A DNA stretch of 64,000 nt from Shinella zoogloeoides (GTDB lineage Bacteria; Pseudomonadota; Alphaproteobacteria; Rhizobiales; Rhizobiaceae): positions 809,501 to 873,500 of the forward strand of contig NZ_CP132311.1 of NCBI RefSeq assembly GCF_030733845.1. Reading direction: 5' to 3'. The position numbers and the translations under genes were made by a program. The notes below the pieces were generated by a model. It was not told where the DNA came from and searched no databases. It worked only from the letters and a program-made list of their open reading frames with translations. Positions 32,829 through 42,653 of this stretch are shown here, one piece after another; within the stretch, counting starts at the first letter, position 1, and every line of letters starts with the position of its first letter.

Positions 32829-35042
32829 ATGGATAGAGCGACTTCGGACCTTACGCAGGAAAAGCCCGTCGAGGACGCGGCCCCGGAAGGCGCGACGATC
32901 GATGTCGAGGCCCTGATGGCGAGCCCCGAGCGCTTCATCAACCGCGAATTCTCCTGGCTCCAGTTCAACCGCCGCGTCCTCGAAGAGACGCTGAACACCG
33001 CCCATCCGCTCCTGGAGCGCGTGCGCTTCCTGTCGATCTCGGCGGCGAACCTCGACGAATTCTTCATGGTGCGCGTCGCCGGCCTCGAAGGCCAGGTGCG
33101 CCAGGGCGTCGGCATCCGCAGCCCCGACGGCAAGACCTCGGCCGAACAGCTCGACGACATCCTGAAGGAGATCGACAATCTCCAGATGGAGCAGCAGGCC
33201 TCGCTCGCCGTGCTGCAGCAGTATCTCGCCAAGGAGGACATCCTGATCGTCCGCCCGACGGCGCTCTCCAGCGAGGACAAGGTCTGGCTGCAGCAGGAAT
33301 TCATCCAGTCGATCTTCCCGGTGCTGACGCCGCTTTCCATCGATCCGGCGCACCCGTTCCCCTTCATCCCGAACCTCGGCTTCTCGATCGGCCTCCAGCT
33401 CGACAGCACCATGGGCAAGGAGCCGATGACGGCGCTGCTGCGCCTGCCGGTGGCGCTCGACCGCTTCATCCGCCTGCCAGACGCCAAGGGCGCGATCCGC
33501 TACATCACGCTGGAAGATGCCGTCGGCCTCTTCATCGGAAAACTCTTCCCCGGCTATATCGTGCGCGGCTCGGGCACGTTCCGCATCATCCGAGACAGCG
33601 ATATCGAAGTGGAGGAAGAGGCCGAAGACCTCGTGCGCTTCTTCGAGACGGCGCTGAAGCGCCGCCGCCGCGGTTCGGTGATCCGCATCGAGACCGATTC
33701 GGAAATGCCCGAATCGCTGCGTCGCTTCGTCGTCGGCGAACTCAACGTGCCGGACAACCGGGTCGCCATCCTGCCGGGCCTGCTCGCCCTCAACACGCTG
33801 TCGGAGATCGCCAAGGCGCCGCGCGACGACCTGAGGTTCGAGCCCTACAATGCCCGATTTCCCGAACGTGTCCGAGAGCACGCCGGAGACTGCCTCGCCG
33901 CCATCCGCGAAAAGGACATGGTCGTCCACCACCCCTACGAAAGCTTCGACGTGGTGGTCCAGTTCCTTCTCCAGGCTGCGCGCGATCCTGACGTCCTGGC
34001 GATAAAGCAGACGCTCTACCGCACCTCCAACGACAGCCCGATCGTGCGCGCGCTGATCGACGCGGCCGAGGCGGGCAAGTCGGTGACGGCGCTGGTCGAG
34101 CTGAAGGCCCGCTTCGACGAGGAGGCGAACATCCGCTGGGCGCGCGACCTCGAGCGCGCCGGCGTGCAGGTCGTCTTCGGCTTCATCGAATTGAAGACCC
34201 ATTCCAAGATGTCGATGGTGGTGCGCCGCGAGGAGGGCAGGCTGCGCACCTATTGCCACCTCGGCACGGGCAACTACCACCCGGTCACGGCGAAGATCTA
34301 CACGGACCTGTCCTTCTTCACCTGCAACCCGACCATTGCCAGCGACATGGCGAACATCTTCAATTTCATCACCGGCTACGGCGAGCCCGAGGCCGGCATG
34401 AAGCTCGCCTTCTCGCCCTATACGCTGCGCCCGCGCATCCTGCGTCACATCGACGAGGAGATCGCCCATGCCAAGAACGGCGCGCCGGCGGCGATCTGGA
34501 TGAAGATGAACTCGCTGGTCGACCCCGACATCATCGACGCGCTCTACAGGGCCAGCCAGGCGGGCGTGGAGATCGATCTGGTGGTGCGCGGCATCTGCTG
34601 CCTGCGCCCGCAGGTGCCGGGCCTGTCCGACAATATCCGCGTCAAGTCGATCGTCGGCCGCTTCCTGGAACACTCCCGCATCTTCTGCTTCGGCAACGGC
34701 CACGGGCTTCCCTCGGACAAGGCGCTGGTCTATATAGGCTCCGCGGACATGATGCCGCGAAACCTGGACCGGCGGGTCGAGACACTCGTGCCTCTGATCA
34801 ACCGGACTGTGCATGAGCAGGTTCTCTCGCAGATCATGTTGGGCAATCTCATCGATAACCAGCAGAGCTACGAGATTCTTGCGGACGGAACGTCCCGGCG
34901 CATGGAAGTGCAGCCCGGCGCCGAGCCGTTCAACGCTCAGCACTACTTCATGACCAACCCCAGCCTCTCCGGCCGGGGCGAGGCCCTGAAGTCCTCGGCA
35001 CCGAAGGCGATCGCGGGCTGGCAAGGCCGCCGGAAGAAGTAA
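32829..35042 (+). CDS. ppk: Polyphosphate kinase 1
   Basis: A 737-residue enzyme that polymerises the ATP gamma-phosphate into polyphosphate. N-terminal [17 protein letters not shown], central DPFP-type [12 protein letters not shown], and the phospholipase-D-like catalytic segments THSKMSMVV and [18 protein letters not shown] (the histidines corresponding to the phosphorylated sites) are all present. The start at 32829 is chosen from alignment with the family. ppx follows 11 bases later, giving a synthesis-degradation operon. Confidence 0.96.
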   Translation: MDRATSDLTQEKPVEDAAPEGATIDVEALMASPERFINREFSWLQFNRRVLEETLNTAHPLLERVRFLSISAANLDEFFMVRVAGLEGQVRQGVGIRSPDGKTSAEQLDDILKEIDNLQMEQQASLAVLQQYLAKEDILIVRPTALSSEDKVWLQQEFIQSIFPVLTPLSIDPAHPFPFIPNLGFSIGLQLDSTMGKEPMTALLRLPVALDRFIRLPDAKGAIRYITLEDAVGLFIGKLFPGYIVRGSGTFRIIRDSDIEVEEEAEDLVRFFETALKRRRRGSVIRIETDSEMPESLRRFVVGELNVPDNRVAILPGLLALNTLSEIAKAPRDDLRFEPYNARFPERVREHAGDCLAAIREKDMVVHHPYESFDVVVQFLLQAARDPDVLAIKQTLYRTSNDSPIVRALIDAAEAGKSVTALVELKARFDEEANIRWARDLERAGVQVVFGFIELKTHSKMSMVVRREEGRLRTYCHLGTGNYHPVTAKIYTDLSFFTCNPTIASDMANIFNFITGYGEPEAGMKLAFSPYTLRPRILRHIDEEIAHAKNGAPAAIWMKMNSLVDPDIIDALYRASQAGVEIDLVVRGICCLRPQVPGLSDNIRVKSIVGRFLEHSRIFCFGNGHGLPSDKALVYIGSADMMPRNLDRRVETLVPLINRTVHEQVLSQIMLGNLIDNQQSYEILADGTSRRMEVQPGAEPFNAQHYFMTNPSLSGRGEALKSSAPKAIAGWQGRRKK

Positions 35043-35053
35043 ACTGGATATGC

Positions 35054-36574
35054 ATGGTTGAGTCCGAAGCCCAGGGGCGTTTGCCTGGAATTGCCCCGGT
35101 GTCAGTCGTGGATATCGGTTCCAACTCGATTCGCCTCGTCATCTACGAGGGCATGAGCCGGTCGCCGGCCATCCTGTTCAACGAGAAGGTCATGTGCGGC
35201 CTCGGCAAGGGCCTCGCCAGGACCGGCCGCATGGACCAGGCGAGCGTCGACCGCGCGCTGGCCGCCCTTCACCGCTTCAAGGCTCTTTCCAGGCAGGCCC
35301 GCGCCTCCACCATGTTCGCGCTGGCGACCGCCGCCGCGCGCGAGGCGGAGAACGGCCCCGATTTCATCCACCAGGCGGAGATGATCCTCGGCCAGAAGGT
35401 CCGCGTGCTGACCGGCGAGGAGGAAGCCTATTTCTCCGCGCTCGGCATCGTCAGCGGCTTTGCCGATACCGACGGCATCGTCGGCGATCTCGGCGGCGGC
35501 TCGCTGGAACTGGTCGATATCTCCGGCGTCAATGTCGGCAAGGGCATCACCCTGCCGCTCGGCGGCATCCGCCTGTCGGAAGCCTCGGGCGGCTCGCCCG
35601 CCCAGGCGCGCATCGTCGCGCGCAAATACCTGCGCACCGCCAATCTCCTGAAGAACGGCGCGGGCCGTGCCTTCTACGCCGTCGGCGGCACCTGGCGCGC
35701 CATCGGCGCCCTGCACATGGAGGTGCAGAACTATCCGCTGCACATGATCCAGGGCTACGAGCTCGGCTTCTCCGATGCCATGGACTTCCTGACGGATATC
35801 GTCACCGCCAAGGACCAGAAGGATTCCGCCTACGCAGCGATCTCCAAGAGCCGGCGCAATCTTCTGCCCTTCGGCGCGGTCGCCCTTCAGGAGACCATCG
35901 CCATCATGAAGCCCTCGCGGGTCTTCTTCTCCGCGCAGGGTGTGCGCGAGGGCTATCTCTATTCGCTGCTGCCCGAACGGGAAAAGTCGCGCGATCCGCT
36001 GCTGGCGGCCGCGGGCGAACTCGCCATCCTGCGCGCCCGCTCGCCCGAGCATGCCCGCGAGCTTGCCGAATGGACCGGCCGCATGATGCCGCTCTTCGGC
36101 GTCACCGAAACCGCGGAGGAGCGGCGCTACCGCGAGGCGGCGTGCCTGCTTGCCGACATAAGCTGGCGCGCGCACCCGGACTACCGCGGTCTCCAGGCGC
36201 TGAACCTCATCGCGCACGGCACCTTCATCGGCATCACCCATCCCGGCCGCGCCTTCATCGCGCTCACCAACTACTACCGTTTCGAGGGTCTCAACGACGA
36301 CGCCGTCAGCAGCTCGCTGGCCGGCATCGCGACGCCGCGCCTGCGCGAACTCGCCAAGATCGTCGGCGGCCTGCTGCGCGTCGTCTACCTCTTCTCGGCC
36401 TCCATGCCGGGCGTCGTGCCGAACATCGCCTTCCGCAAGTCGGCCGAGCCGGACGTCGATCTCGAACTCGTCGTGCCCGCCGACTACGCCGAGCTTGCCG
36501 GCGAACGCCTCGACGGCCGCCTCCAGCAGCTCGCCAGGCTGACCGGCCGCAAGCTGGCCTTCCGGTACCTGTGA
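35054..36574 (+). CDS. ppx: Exopolyphosphatase (Ppx/GppA family)
   Basis: A 506-residue member of the ASKHA fold. VVDIGSNSIRLVIYEG is the phosphate-1 motif, GDLGGGSLELVDI phosphate-2, and EEEAYFSALG with ATAAAREAENG are family blocks; the C-terminal HD-like region is long (about 310-506). It hydrolyses polyphosphate from the ends or acts on pppGpp. It probably shares a message with ppk. Confidence 0.95.
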   Translation: MVESEAQGRLPGIAPVSVVDIGSNSIRLVIYEGMSRSPAILFNEKVMCGLGKGLARTGRMDQASVDRALAALHRFKALSRQARASTMFALATAAAREAENGPDFIHQAEMILGQKVRVLTGEEEAYFSALGIVSGFADTDGIVGDLGGGSLELVDISGVNVGKGITLPLGGIRLSEASGGSPAQARIVARKYLRTANLLKNGAGRAFYAVGGTWRAIGALHMEVQNYPLHMIQGYELGFSDAMDFLTDIVTAKDQKDSAYAAISKSRRNLLPFGAVALQETIAIMKPSRVFFSAQGVREGYLYSLLPEREKSRDPLLAAAGELAILRARSPEHARELAEWTGRMMPLFGVTETAEERRYREAACLLADISWRAHPDYRGLQALNLIAHGTFIGITHPGRAFIALTNYYRFEGLNDDAVSSSLAGIATPRLRELAKIVGGLLRVVYLFSASMPGVVPNIAFRKSAEPDVDLELVVPADYAELAGERLDGRLQQLARLTGRKLAFRYL

Positions 36575-36591
36575 GGCAAGGATGATCGTCC

Positions 36592-37338
36592 ATGTGGCTT
36601 AGACCCCCTCATCCGCCTGCCGGCACCTTCTCCCCGCCGGGGAGAAGGGGAGTGTGGGGAGCGTCTCGTTTTCCCTTCTCCCCTACGGGGAGAAGGTGGC
36701 CCGAAGGGTCGGATGAGGGGGGTATCTCAGGTTCCGCCGTTTCATGCCTGCGGGCAGGCATCGGTTTCGTCATCGCCGGCCTCTTCTTTGCCGGAAGCGC
36801 CGCCGCGCAGGACTGGCAGGCGGTCGAGCGGGTCGAGCCCTATACGGTGCAGGGCGCGACGGGCATGGAGATCTACCAGTCGATCGGCGAGCGCGGCCCC
36901 AAGCTCGGTATTGCCCGCGTCATCGCCCATACCGGCTTCAAGCTCACCTGGACGCGCAAATACGAGCGGCAGGGCAATGCCTGCGTGATCACGGTCAACA
37001 AGCCGAAGCTCATCATCACCTACACGCTGCCCAAGCTGAAGACGAAGCTCTCCGGGCCGTTGAAGATCCGCTGGGACACCTTCATCTCCGGCGTGACCGC
37101 GCATGAAAAGGTGCACGGGGACTTCATCAAGGACATGGTGAAGGAGATCGAGGCGATCAGCGTCGGCATGACGGTCGAGAACGACCCGAACTGCAAGAAG
37201 ATCCGCCCGCAGCTCCAGGCGCGCCTCGGCGAGCTTTCCAACGCCCAGCGCGCCCGTAGCCGCGATTTCGACCAGGTCGAGCTGAACGACGGCGGCAACG
37301 TGCACCAGCTCATCCTGCAGCTGGTCGATCCGCGCTGA
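36592..37338 (+). CDS. DUF922 Zn-protease-like secreted protein with a repeat-encoded N-terminus
   Basis: The conserved part begins with a signal-like segment (GIGFVIAGLFFAGSAAAQDW) and has the metalloprotease motif HEKVHGDF, as in DUF922. No ATG, GTG or TTG occurs in this frame after the RptB repeat (36604-36722). The frame stays open through the repeat to an ATG at 36592, with a GTG inside it at 36652. So about 40 residues of the protein would be translated repeat ([15 protein letters not shown]). The core function is probably a periplasmic peptidase; the start is uncertain. Confidence 0.75.
   Translation: MWLRPPHPPAGTFSPPGRRGVWGASRFPFSPTGRRWPEGSDEGGISGSAVSCLRAGIGFVIAGLFFAGSAAAQDWQAVERVEPYTVQGATGMEIYQSIGERGPKLGIARVIAHTGFKLTWTRKYERQGNACVITVNKPKLIITYTLPKLKTKLSGPLKIRWDTFISGVTAHEKVHGDFIKDMVKEIEAISVGMTVENDPNCKKIRPQLQARLGELSNAQRARSRDFDQVELNDGGNVHQLILQLVDPR
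36604..36722. repeat. RptB palindromic repeat, inside a coding frame
   Basis: Arms CCCCTCATCCGCCTGCCGGC / CACCTTCTCCCC and GGGGAGAAGGTGGCCCGAAG / GGTCGGATGAGGGG face each other around about 25 bases. It begins 12 bases after the only available ATG of the DUF922 gene and ends just before its signal peptide; it contains no stop in that frame. Confidence 0.88.
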
Positions 37339-38239
37339 CCTCGCGCGGCCCGGCGGGATCGCCGCCGAGCCTGCGGCGGATTTCCGCGAGGAAGAGCTGG
37401 AGCGCCGGCGCCGGGTCGCGATGGTGATAGATGATGTAGACGTTCGATGTCGGCGGACTGGGCCGGATCGGCAGGAAGGCGAGGGGCCCGGAGGTCAGCT
37501 TTGCGATGCCGGCCGGCACGATGCTGACGCCGAAGCCGGCGACGACGAGGCTGGGGATGGACTGGGCGTCGATCACCTGCTGCGAGACGTGCGGCCGATA
37601 GCCGGAAGCGACGATGCAGGACATGACATAGGCCGCGAAATCGGAGCTGTCCGGCCGCAGCACTACGTGCTGGTCGTCCTTTAGGTCGGTGATCGAGACG
37701 CTTTCCCGTCCGGCGAATTTGTGGTCGCTGCGCACCAGCGCCACCATCTCCTCCTGCCAGCCATATTCGTGGGCAAGCTCGTCCTCGCGCGGGATCGACC
37801 TATTGAAGCTGACATCGGTGCGCCGGCTGCGCACCTCGTTTATCTGCGCGGCGGGCGATTGCTCGTGCACGCGCAGCGTGATGCGCGGATAGGCGGCGGC
37901 AAAGCCCGCCAGCAGTTCGGAAAGCCCGCCGCGCAGGATCGAGCCTGTCGTGCCGATCTCGATCATGCCGTCCTGGCCCTGCTGCACCTCGCGGATTTCC
38001 TGCACGCTGCGCTCGTACTGGTCGAGCATGTTGCTCGCCCGCCGCAGGAAGAGTTCGCCCGCGCGCGTCAGCGACACCTTGCGGCTGGTGCGGCTGATGA
38101 GGTCGGCCCCCAGTTCGCGTTCCAGCGTCTGGATCTGCGTGCTGAGCGGCGGCTGCGACATGTTCAGCCGCTGGGCCGCGCGGGTGAAGTTCAGCTCCTC
38201 GGCGAGCACCACGAAGCATTGGAGCTGGCGCATTCTCAT
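37310..38239 (-). CDS. LysR-type transcriptional regulator
   Basis: A 309-residue regulator with an N-terminal HTH (MRMRQLQCFVVLAEELNFTRAAQRLNMSQPPLSTQIQTLERELG) and the effector-binding domain from about 90 (CatM/BenM-like). It is divergent from dctA with a 176-base gap and probably controls it; the effector is not evident. Its 3' end overlaps that of the DUF922 gene by 29 bases (convergent). Confidence 0.9.
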   Translation of the reverse strand: MRMRQLQCFVVLAEELNFTRAAQRLNMSQPPLSTQIQTLERELGADLISRTSRKVSLTRAGELFLRRASNMLDQYERSVQEIREVQQGQDGMIEIGTTGSILRGGLSELLAGFAAAYPRITLRVHEQSPAAQINEVRSRRTDVSFNRSIPREDELAHEYGWQEEMVALVRSDHKFAGRESVSITDLKDDQHVVLRPDSSDFAAYVMSCIVASGYRPHVSQQVIDAQSIPSLVVAGFGVSIVPAGIAKLTSGPLAFLPIRPSPPTSNVYIIYHHRDPAPALQLFLAEIRRRLGGDPAGPREVSADRPAAG

Positions 38240-38415
38240 AGCGTCACCCTATGGATTGGCGATAAATCGATATTAGACATGGATGAAATATTGGACAAGT
38301 ATGGATGAATGAGGGGGAGCCGCGACGGGCGCCGCGATGCGAGGAGACGGTGGAGGCCGTGCATCGATGCGACCGGCTCGCGGGATGCCCCCTCCTGCCA
38401 TAGGGAGGAAAATGC

Positions 38416-39726
38416 ATGCCGAATTGGTCGAAGTCGTTGTTTGGGCAGGTCTGCCTTGCGCTGGTGCTGGGCATTGCCGCCGGTTTCTTCGTGCCGGATC
38501 TTGCGGCCAAGATGAAGCCGCTGGGAGATGGTTTCATCAAGCTCATCAAGATGCTGGTTCCCATCATCGTCTTCTGCGTCGTCGTTCACGGCATCGCCGG
38601 GGCGGGGGATTTGAAGAAGGTCGGCCGCGTCGGCTTCCGCGCGCTCGTCTATTTCGAGATCGTCACCACCATCGCGCTCGCCCTCGGCATCGCCATCGCC
38701 TACATTTTCGGACCCGGCCACGGCATGAACATCGACGTCAGCACGCTCGATGCCTCGTCGCTCTCCACCTATGTCGAGAAGGCCCATGAGGTCTCCAGCG
38801 GCGGCACCGTCGAATTCCTGATGAAGCTCATTCCGACCACCATGGTCAGCGGCTTCGCCCAGGGCGACGTGCTGCAGGTGCTGCTCGTCGCCATCCTCTT
38901 CGGCTGCGCCCTGGCGCAGGTCGGCGAGCGCGGCAAGCCGCTCCTGCACATGATCGAGCTTGCCGGCGACGTCACCTTCAAGATCATGTCCTTCATCGTC
39001 CGTTTGGCGCCCATCGGCGTCTTCGGCGCCATCGCCTTCACGGTCGGCAAATACGGCGTCGGCTCGCTGGCGCAGCTCGGCTATCTCGTCGGCCTGTTCT
39101 ACCTGACGATCGCGCTCTTCGTCTTCGTCGTGCTCGGCTTCATCATGAAGATGGCGGGCTTCAGCATCATCAAGCTGCTGCGCTACCTGCGCACGGAGAT
39201 CAGCATCGTCGCCGGCACCGCCTCCAGCGATGCCGTGCTGCCGCAGACCATGCGCAAGCTGGAACATCTCGGCATCAAGGACTCGACCGTCGGCCTCGTC
39301 ATCCCGACCGGCTATTCCTTCAACCTCGACGCCTTCTCGATCTACCTGACGCTGGCGGCCGTCTTCATCGCCCAGGCGACCAACACGCCGCTCGCCTTCA
39401 CCGACCTCCTCGCCATCCTCGGCGTGGCGCTCGTCACCTCCAAGGGCGCCCATGGCGTGCCGGGCTCGGCCATCGTCATCCTCGCCGCGACGCTCGCGGC
39501 GATCCCCAGCATCCCGGCTATCGGCCTCGTCCTGGTGCTCTCGGTCGACTGGTTCATGGGCATCGCCCGCGCACTCGGCAACTATCTCGGCAACTGCGTG
39601 GCGACGCTGGCCATCGCTACCTGGGTCGGCGATGTCGACAAGGACCGCGCGCGCCGGGTGCTCGACGGCGAAAGCCTGCCCGCGCCGGCTTTCACGGAAG
39701 AACCCGTCCCGCACAGCGCGGCCTGA
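38416..39726 (+). CDS. dctA: C4-dicarboxylate transporter DctA-type (DAACS family)
   Basis: A 436-residue sodium/proton symporter for succinate, fumarate, malate or related acids. It has about eight membrane helices with re-entrant loops. Markers: LIKMLVPIIVFCVVVHGIAG, TASSDAVLPQTMRKLE (the serine-rich loop) and VIPTGYSFNLDAFSIYLT (the NLD substrate motif). Upstream is a LysR gene, not the sigma-54 DctBD system, and no -24/-12 promoter is seen. The RBS is GGGAGGAAA. Confidence 0.93.
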   Translation: MPNWSKSLFGQVCLALVLGIAAGFFVPDLAAKMKPLGDGFIKLIKMLVPIIVFCVVVHGIAGAGDLKKVGRVGFRALVYFEIVTTIALALGIAIAYIFGPGHGMNIDVSTLDASSLSTYVEKAHEVSSGGTVEFLMKLIPTTMVSGFAQGDVLQVLLVAILFGCALAQVGERGKPLLHMIELAGDVTFKIMSFIVRLAPIGVFGAIAFTVGKYGVGSLAQLGYLVGLFYLTIALFVFVVLGFIMKMAGFSIIKLLRYLRTEISIVAGTASSDAVLPQTMRKLEHLGIKDSTVGLVIPTGYSFNLDAFSIYLTLAAVFIAQATNTPLAFTDLLAILGVALVTSKGAHGVPGSAIVILAATLAAIPSIPAIGLVLVLSVDWFMGIARALGNYLGNCVATLAIATWVGDVDKDRARRVLDGESLPAPAFTEEPVPHSAA

Positions 39727-39743
39727 CGGGGACCGCTCAAAGG

Positions 39744-39771
39744 AAAGGCCTGTGCCGCGGCACAGGCCTTT
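39744..39771. terminator. Bidirectional intrinsic terminator between dctA and rnd
   Basis: A perfect 28-base palindrome (AAAGGCCTGTGCC and its complement, centre GC) lies between convergent genes. It is followed by TTTCCGTTT on the plus strand and preceded by A-rich sequence that gives TTT on the minus strand. Confidence 0.85.
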
Positions 39772-39797
39772 TCCGTTTCAGCCTTGCGGATGGCCGC

Positions 39798-40949
39798 TTA
39801 AAGCTCCACCGCCTCGATCTTCCGGTCGACGAAGCGCAGCGCCACCTTGCCGCCGATGAGGTTGAGCGCGGTTTCGCCGAAAAGCTCGCGGCGCCAGCCG
39901 TGAAGGGCGGCGACCTCGGCGGCCTCGCCATCGATGGCGATCTTTTCGAGATCGTCGGAATTGGCGATGATCTTGGCCGCGACGCCTTCCTTCTCGGCGA
40001 CGATCTTCAAGAGGACCTTCAGCATCTCGCTGGCGGCGGCAGCGCCTTCCGGCACGTGGTTCTGGCGCGGCAGGCGGGGCAGGTCGGTCTTGGGGATCGC
40101 CAGCGCCTCGCCGATCGCCTCCAGCAGTGCCGCGCCCGACTGCGAGCGCTCCCAGCCCTTGGGGATGGTGCGCAGGCGCGCCAGCGCCTCGGCGTCGGCC
40201 GGCTGCTGCTGGGCGATCTCGTAGATCGTGTCGTCCTTCAGGATGCGCGAGCGCGGCACGTTGCGGCTGCGCGCCTCGCGCTCCCGCCAGGCGGCGACCT
40301 TCTGCAGGACGGCCAGCTCCATCGGCTTCTTGACGCGCATCTTGAGCCGCTTCCAGGCGTCGTCCGGATGCAGGTCGTAGGTGTCGCGCGATTCCAGGAC
40401 CGCCATTTCCTCGGTCAGCCACAGCGAGCGGCCGGCCTCCTCCAGCTTCGCCTTCAGCGCCAGGTAGACGTCGCGCAGGTGCGTGACGTCGGCCAGCGCA
40501 TATTCGAGCTGCTTTTCGGTCAGCGGGCGGCGGCTCCAGTCGGTGAAGCGCGAGGACTTGTCGATATGCACGCCCTTGATCTTCTGCACGAGCTGATCAT
40601 AGGAGACGCTGTCGCCGAAGCCGCAGACCATGGCCGCGACCTGCGTGTCGAAGATCGGGTGGGGAATGAGGTTGCCGCGGTTGACGATGATCTCGATGTC
40701 CTGCCGCGCGGCGTGGAACACTTTCAGCACGGCGGGATTGCCCATCAACTCGAAGAAGGGCGTCAGGTCGAGGTCCTTGGCGAGCGGATCGACGATCACC
40801 TCGATCTCGGGACCTGCAAGCTGCACCAGGCACAGTTCCGGCCAGAAGGTCGTCTCCCGCAGGAACTCCGTGTCGATGGTGAGATACTCGGACCGGGCGA
40901 GCGTCTCACAGGCGTCGCGAAGGGCTGCGGTGGTGTCGATGATCTGCAT
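39798..40949 (-). CDS. rnd: Ribonuclease D
   Basis: A 383-residue 3'-5' exoribonuclease of the DEDD superfamily. TIDTEFLRE gives the first acidic pair (Asp26, Glu28); FHAARQDIEII and the later YALADVTHLRDVY supply the others. An HRDC domain follows (about 205-290, AVLQKVAAWREREARSRNVPRSRIL). It trims tRNA and other RNA 3' ends. Single gene, convergent with dctA. Confidence 0.94.
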   Translation of the reverse strand: MQIIDTTAALRDACETLARSEYLTIDTEFLRETTFWPELCLVQLAGPEIEVIVDPLAKDLDLTPFFELMGNPAVLKVFHAARQDIEIIVNRGNLIPHPIFDTQVAAMVCGFGDSVSYDQLVQKIKGVHIDKSSRFTDWSRRPLTEKQLEYALADVTHLRDVYLALKAKLEEAGRSLWLTEEMAVLESRDTYDLHPDDAWKRLKMRVKKPMELAVLQKVAAWREREARSRNVPRSRILKDDTIYEIAQQQPADAEALARLRTIPKGWERSQSGAALLEAIGEALAIPKTDLPRLPRQNHVPEGAAAASEMLKVLLKIVAEKEGVAAKIIANSDDLEKIAIDGEAAEVAALHGWRRELFGETALNLIGGKVALRFVDRKIEAVEL

Positions 40950-41043
40950 GATGGGCTCGGGCCGGCTTTTCCTGAAATTTTTGATCGGGCAGCTTTAGAC
41001 GTTCCACGGTTTTGCCACAATCGAAAATTTGGCCCGCCAAACC

Positions 41044-42429
41044 TCACGTTACTCGCACATAGCTGGTCATGCCGGTCTTCTGGTGCTCGATGATGTGGCA
41101 ATGGAACACCCAGTCGCCCGGATTGTCGGCGACGAGGGCGAGCTGCACCTTCTCGTCCGGCAGGATGAGGTAGGTGTCGGAGAAATGCGGCCGGATCTGC
41201 TGCTTGTTGGAGTTCATCGGCCGGAAGACGAGGCCGTGCAGGTGCAGCGGATGCACCTGCGGCGTCGGGTTCTCGACGTTGAAGATATAGGTCTTGCCCG
41301 CCTTCATCTCGGCGAGCGGGGCGGTCGGGTCGCCCGTGTCGTCCGCCCACGGCACCTTGTTGATGGCCCAGAAATTGTAGCCCAGTGAGCCGCAGATGCC
41401 GTCCTTCGGGCGCTCCTCCGCCGAGGCGCTGAGGATGAAGGGGATCTGCGTGGCGGCGGCAAGGTCCGGTTCGGGCAGGGGATTGGCGGCCAGGGCCGGC
41501 AGGTCGCCGATGTCCCGCTTCAGCGAGGCACCGACGGCGCGGAAGGTGGCGAGCGTGGCGGGCTTTGTGCCGCGCAGGTCCTTCAATGCGGCCACGGCCC
41601 CTTCCGCGTCGGGCATGCGCAGCACGAGGTCGAGCCGCTGGCCGGGGCCGATCATGAGGTGGTCGGGCGTGAAGCGCTCGGCCACCGGATTGCCGTCGGC
41701 GGCGATGACCTGCGCTTCGGCGCCCTCGACCACGATCGCCAGGATGCGGGTGACGTCGGTTGCCGCAAGGCGCAGCCGCACCAGCCCGCCGGCGGGCGCG
41801 TCATATTGCGGCGATTGACGCCAGTTGGCCGTGCGCACCGTGCCGAAGGTGCCGGCGCGGGCGGCGTCGCGGGGCTTGAACTGCGCGATGAACTGCCCGT
41901 CGCCGCCCAGCCGCCAGTCGCGCAGGTTGAGCACGATCTCGGCATCGAAGACAGGATCGGCCGGGTCCTCGACCACGACGAGGCCGGCAAGGCCGCGGCC
42001 CATCTGTTCCAGCGTGTTGCAATGGGGGTGATACCAGAAGGTACCGGCATCGGGCGGCGTGAAGGCATAGTCGAAGCCGTCGCCGGTATAGACATAGGGC
42101 TGGGTGAGGAACGGCACGCCGTCCATCCTGTTGTCGATGCGCAGGCCGTGCCAGTGGATCGTCGTCGGCTCGTCGAGCCGGTTGTCGAGGCGCAGGCTGA
42201 AGGCCTCGCCGCGCCGCATGCGCAGCACCGGTGGGATCTCGCCCTCGCCATAGGTCATGACGCCCTTCGTCGGGCCCTTGTCGGTGATCAGCGCCTCGCT
42301 AGTGCGCGCGACGAGCGGCATGGCGGCCTTCGCGCTGGCGATCCCGCCGAGGCGGCCCGCAAGGCCGAGCCCGCCGCCATAGGCCCCGGCGACGAGTGCG
42401 CCCTTCATCAGCGTGCGGCGTGTCAGCAT
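41044..42429 (-). CDS. Multicopper oxidase (laccase/CumA type), Tat-exported
   Basis: A 461-residue periplasmic oxidase. A twin-arginine signal (TRRTLMKGALVAGAYGGG) leads the precursor. The four copper motifs are intact: IHWHGLRI, FWYHPHCN, HPLHLHGLVFRP, and VFHCHIIEHQKTGM with the type-1 ligands. The family oxidises metals such as Cu(I) or Mn(II), or phenolics. No copper resistance partner is adjacent. The start has GGAGGGACCGCC before it. Confidence 0.95.
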   Translation of the reverse strand: MLTRRTLMKGALVAGAYGGGLGLAGRLGGIASAKAAMPLVARTSEALITDKGPTKGVMTYGEGEIPPVLRMRRGEAFSLRLDNRLDEPTTIHWHGLRIDNRMDGVPFLTQPYVYTGDGFDYAFTPPDAGTFWYHPHCNTLEQMGRGLAGLVVVEDPADPVFDAEIVLNLRDWRLGGDGQFIAQFKPRDAARAGTFGTVRTANWRQSPQYDAPAGGLVRLRLAATDVTRILAIVVEGAEAQVIAADGNPVAERFTPDHLMIGPGQRLDLVLRMPDAEGAVAALKDLRGTKPATLATFRAVGASLKRDIGDLPALAANPLPEPDLAAATQIPFILSASAEERPKDGICGSLGYNFWAINKVPWADDTGDPTAPLAEMKAGKTYIFNVENPTPQVHPLHLHGLVFRPMNSNKQQIRPHFSDTYLILPDEKVQLALVADNPGDWVFHCHIIEHQKTGMTSYVRVT

Positions 42430-42458
42430 GGCGGTCCCTCCGGCAACGGTCGGCGCAG

Positions 42459-42576
42459 CCCCCCTCATCCGGCCCTTCGGGCCACCTTCTCCCCATGGGG
42501 AGAAGGGAACCGGGGCGCTTGCGGTTTTCCCCTTCTCCCCGCCGGGGAGAAGGTGCCGGCAGGCGGATGAGGGGGG
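42459..42576. repeat. RptB palindromic repeat, copy
   Basis: Arms CCCCTCATCCGGCCCTTCGG with CACCTTCTCCCCATGGGGAG, and CTTCTCCCCGCCGGGGAGAA with GTGCCGGCAGGCGGATGAGG, face each other. It lies between the multicopper oxidase start and the MFS gene end. Confidence 0.87.
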
Positions 42577-42653
42577 CTTGCGAAATGCGTTACCGTTCTA
42601 AACCTGAGCGCATCTCTCAGCAATAAGCCGCCCGCGACCAGATTGCCGCAGCC

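Noticed and set aside
38240..38415. A sigma-54 promoter for dctA
   Set aside because: No TGGCAC-N5-TTGC type element is present; the divergent LysR gene is the likelier regulator.
38390..38415. An RBS-masking hairpin before dctA (CCTCCT with AGGGAGG)
   Set aside because: Only about five pairs form around a nine-base loop; too weak to claim.
38236..39714. A 492-codon minus-strand frame
   Set aside because: It is the reverse of dctA, with charged low-complexity sequence and no domain.
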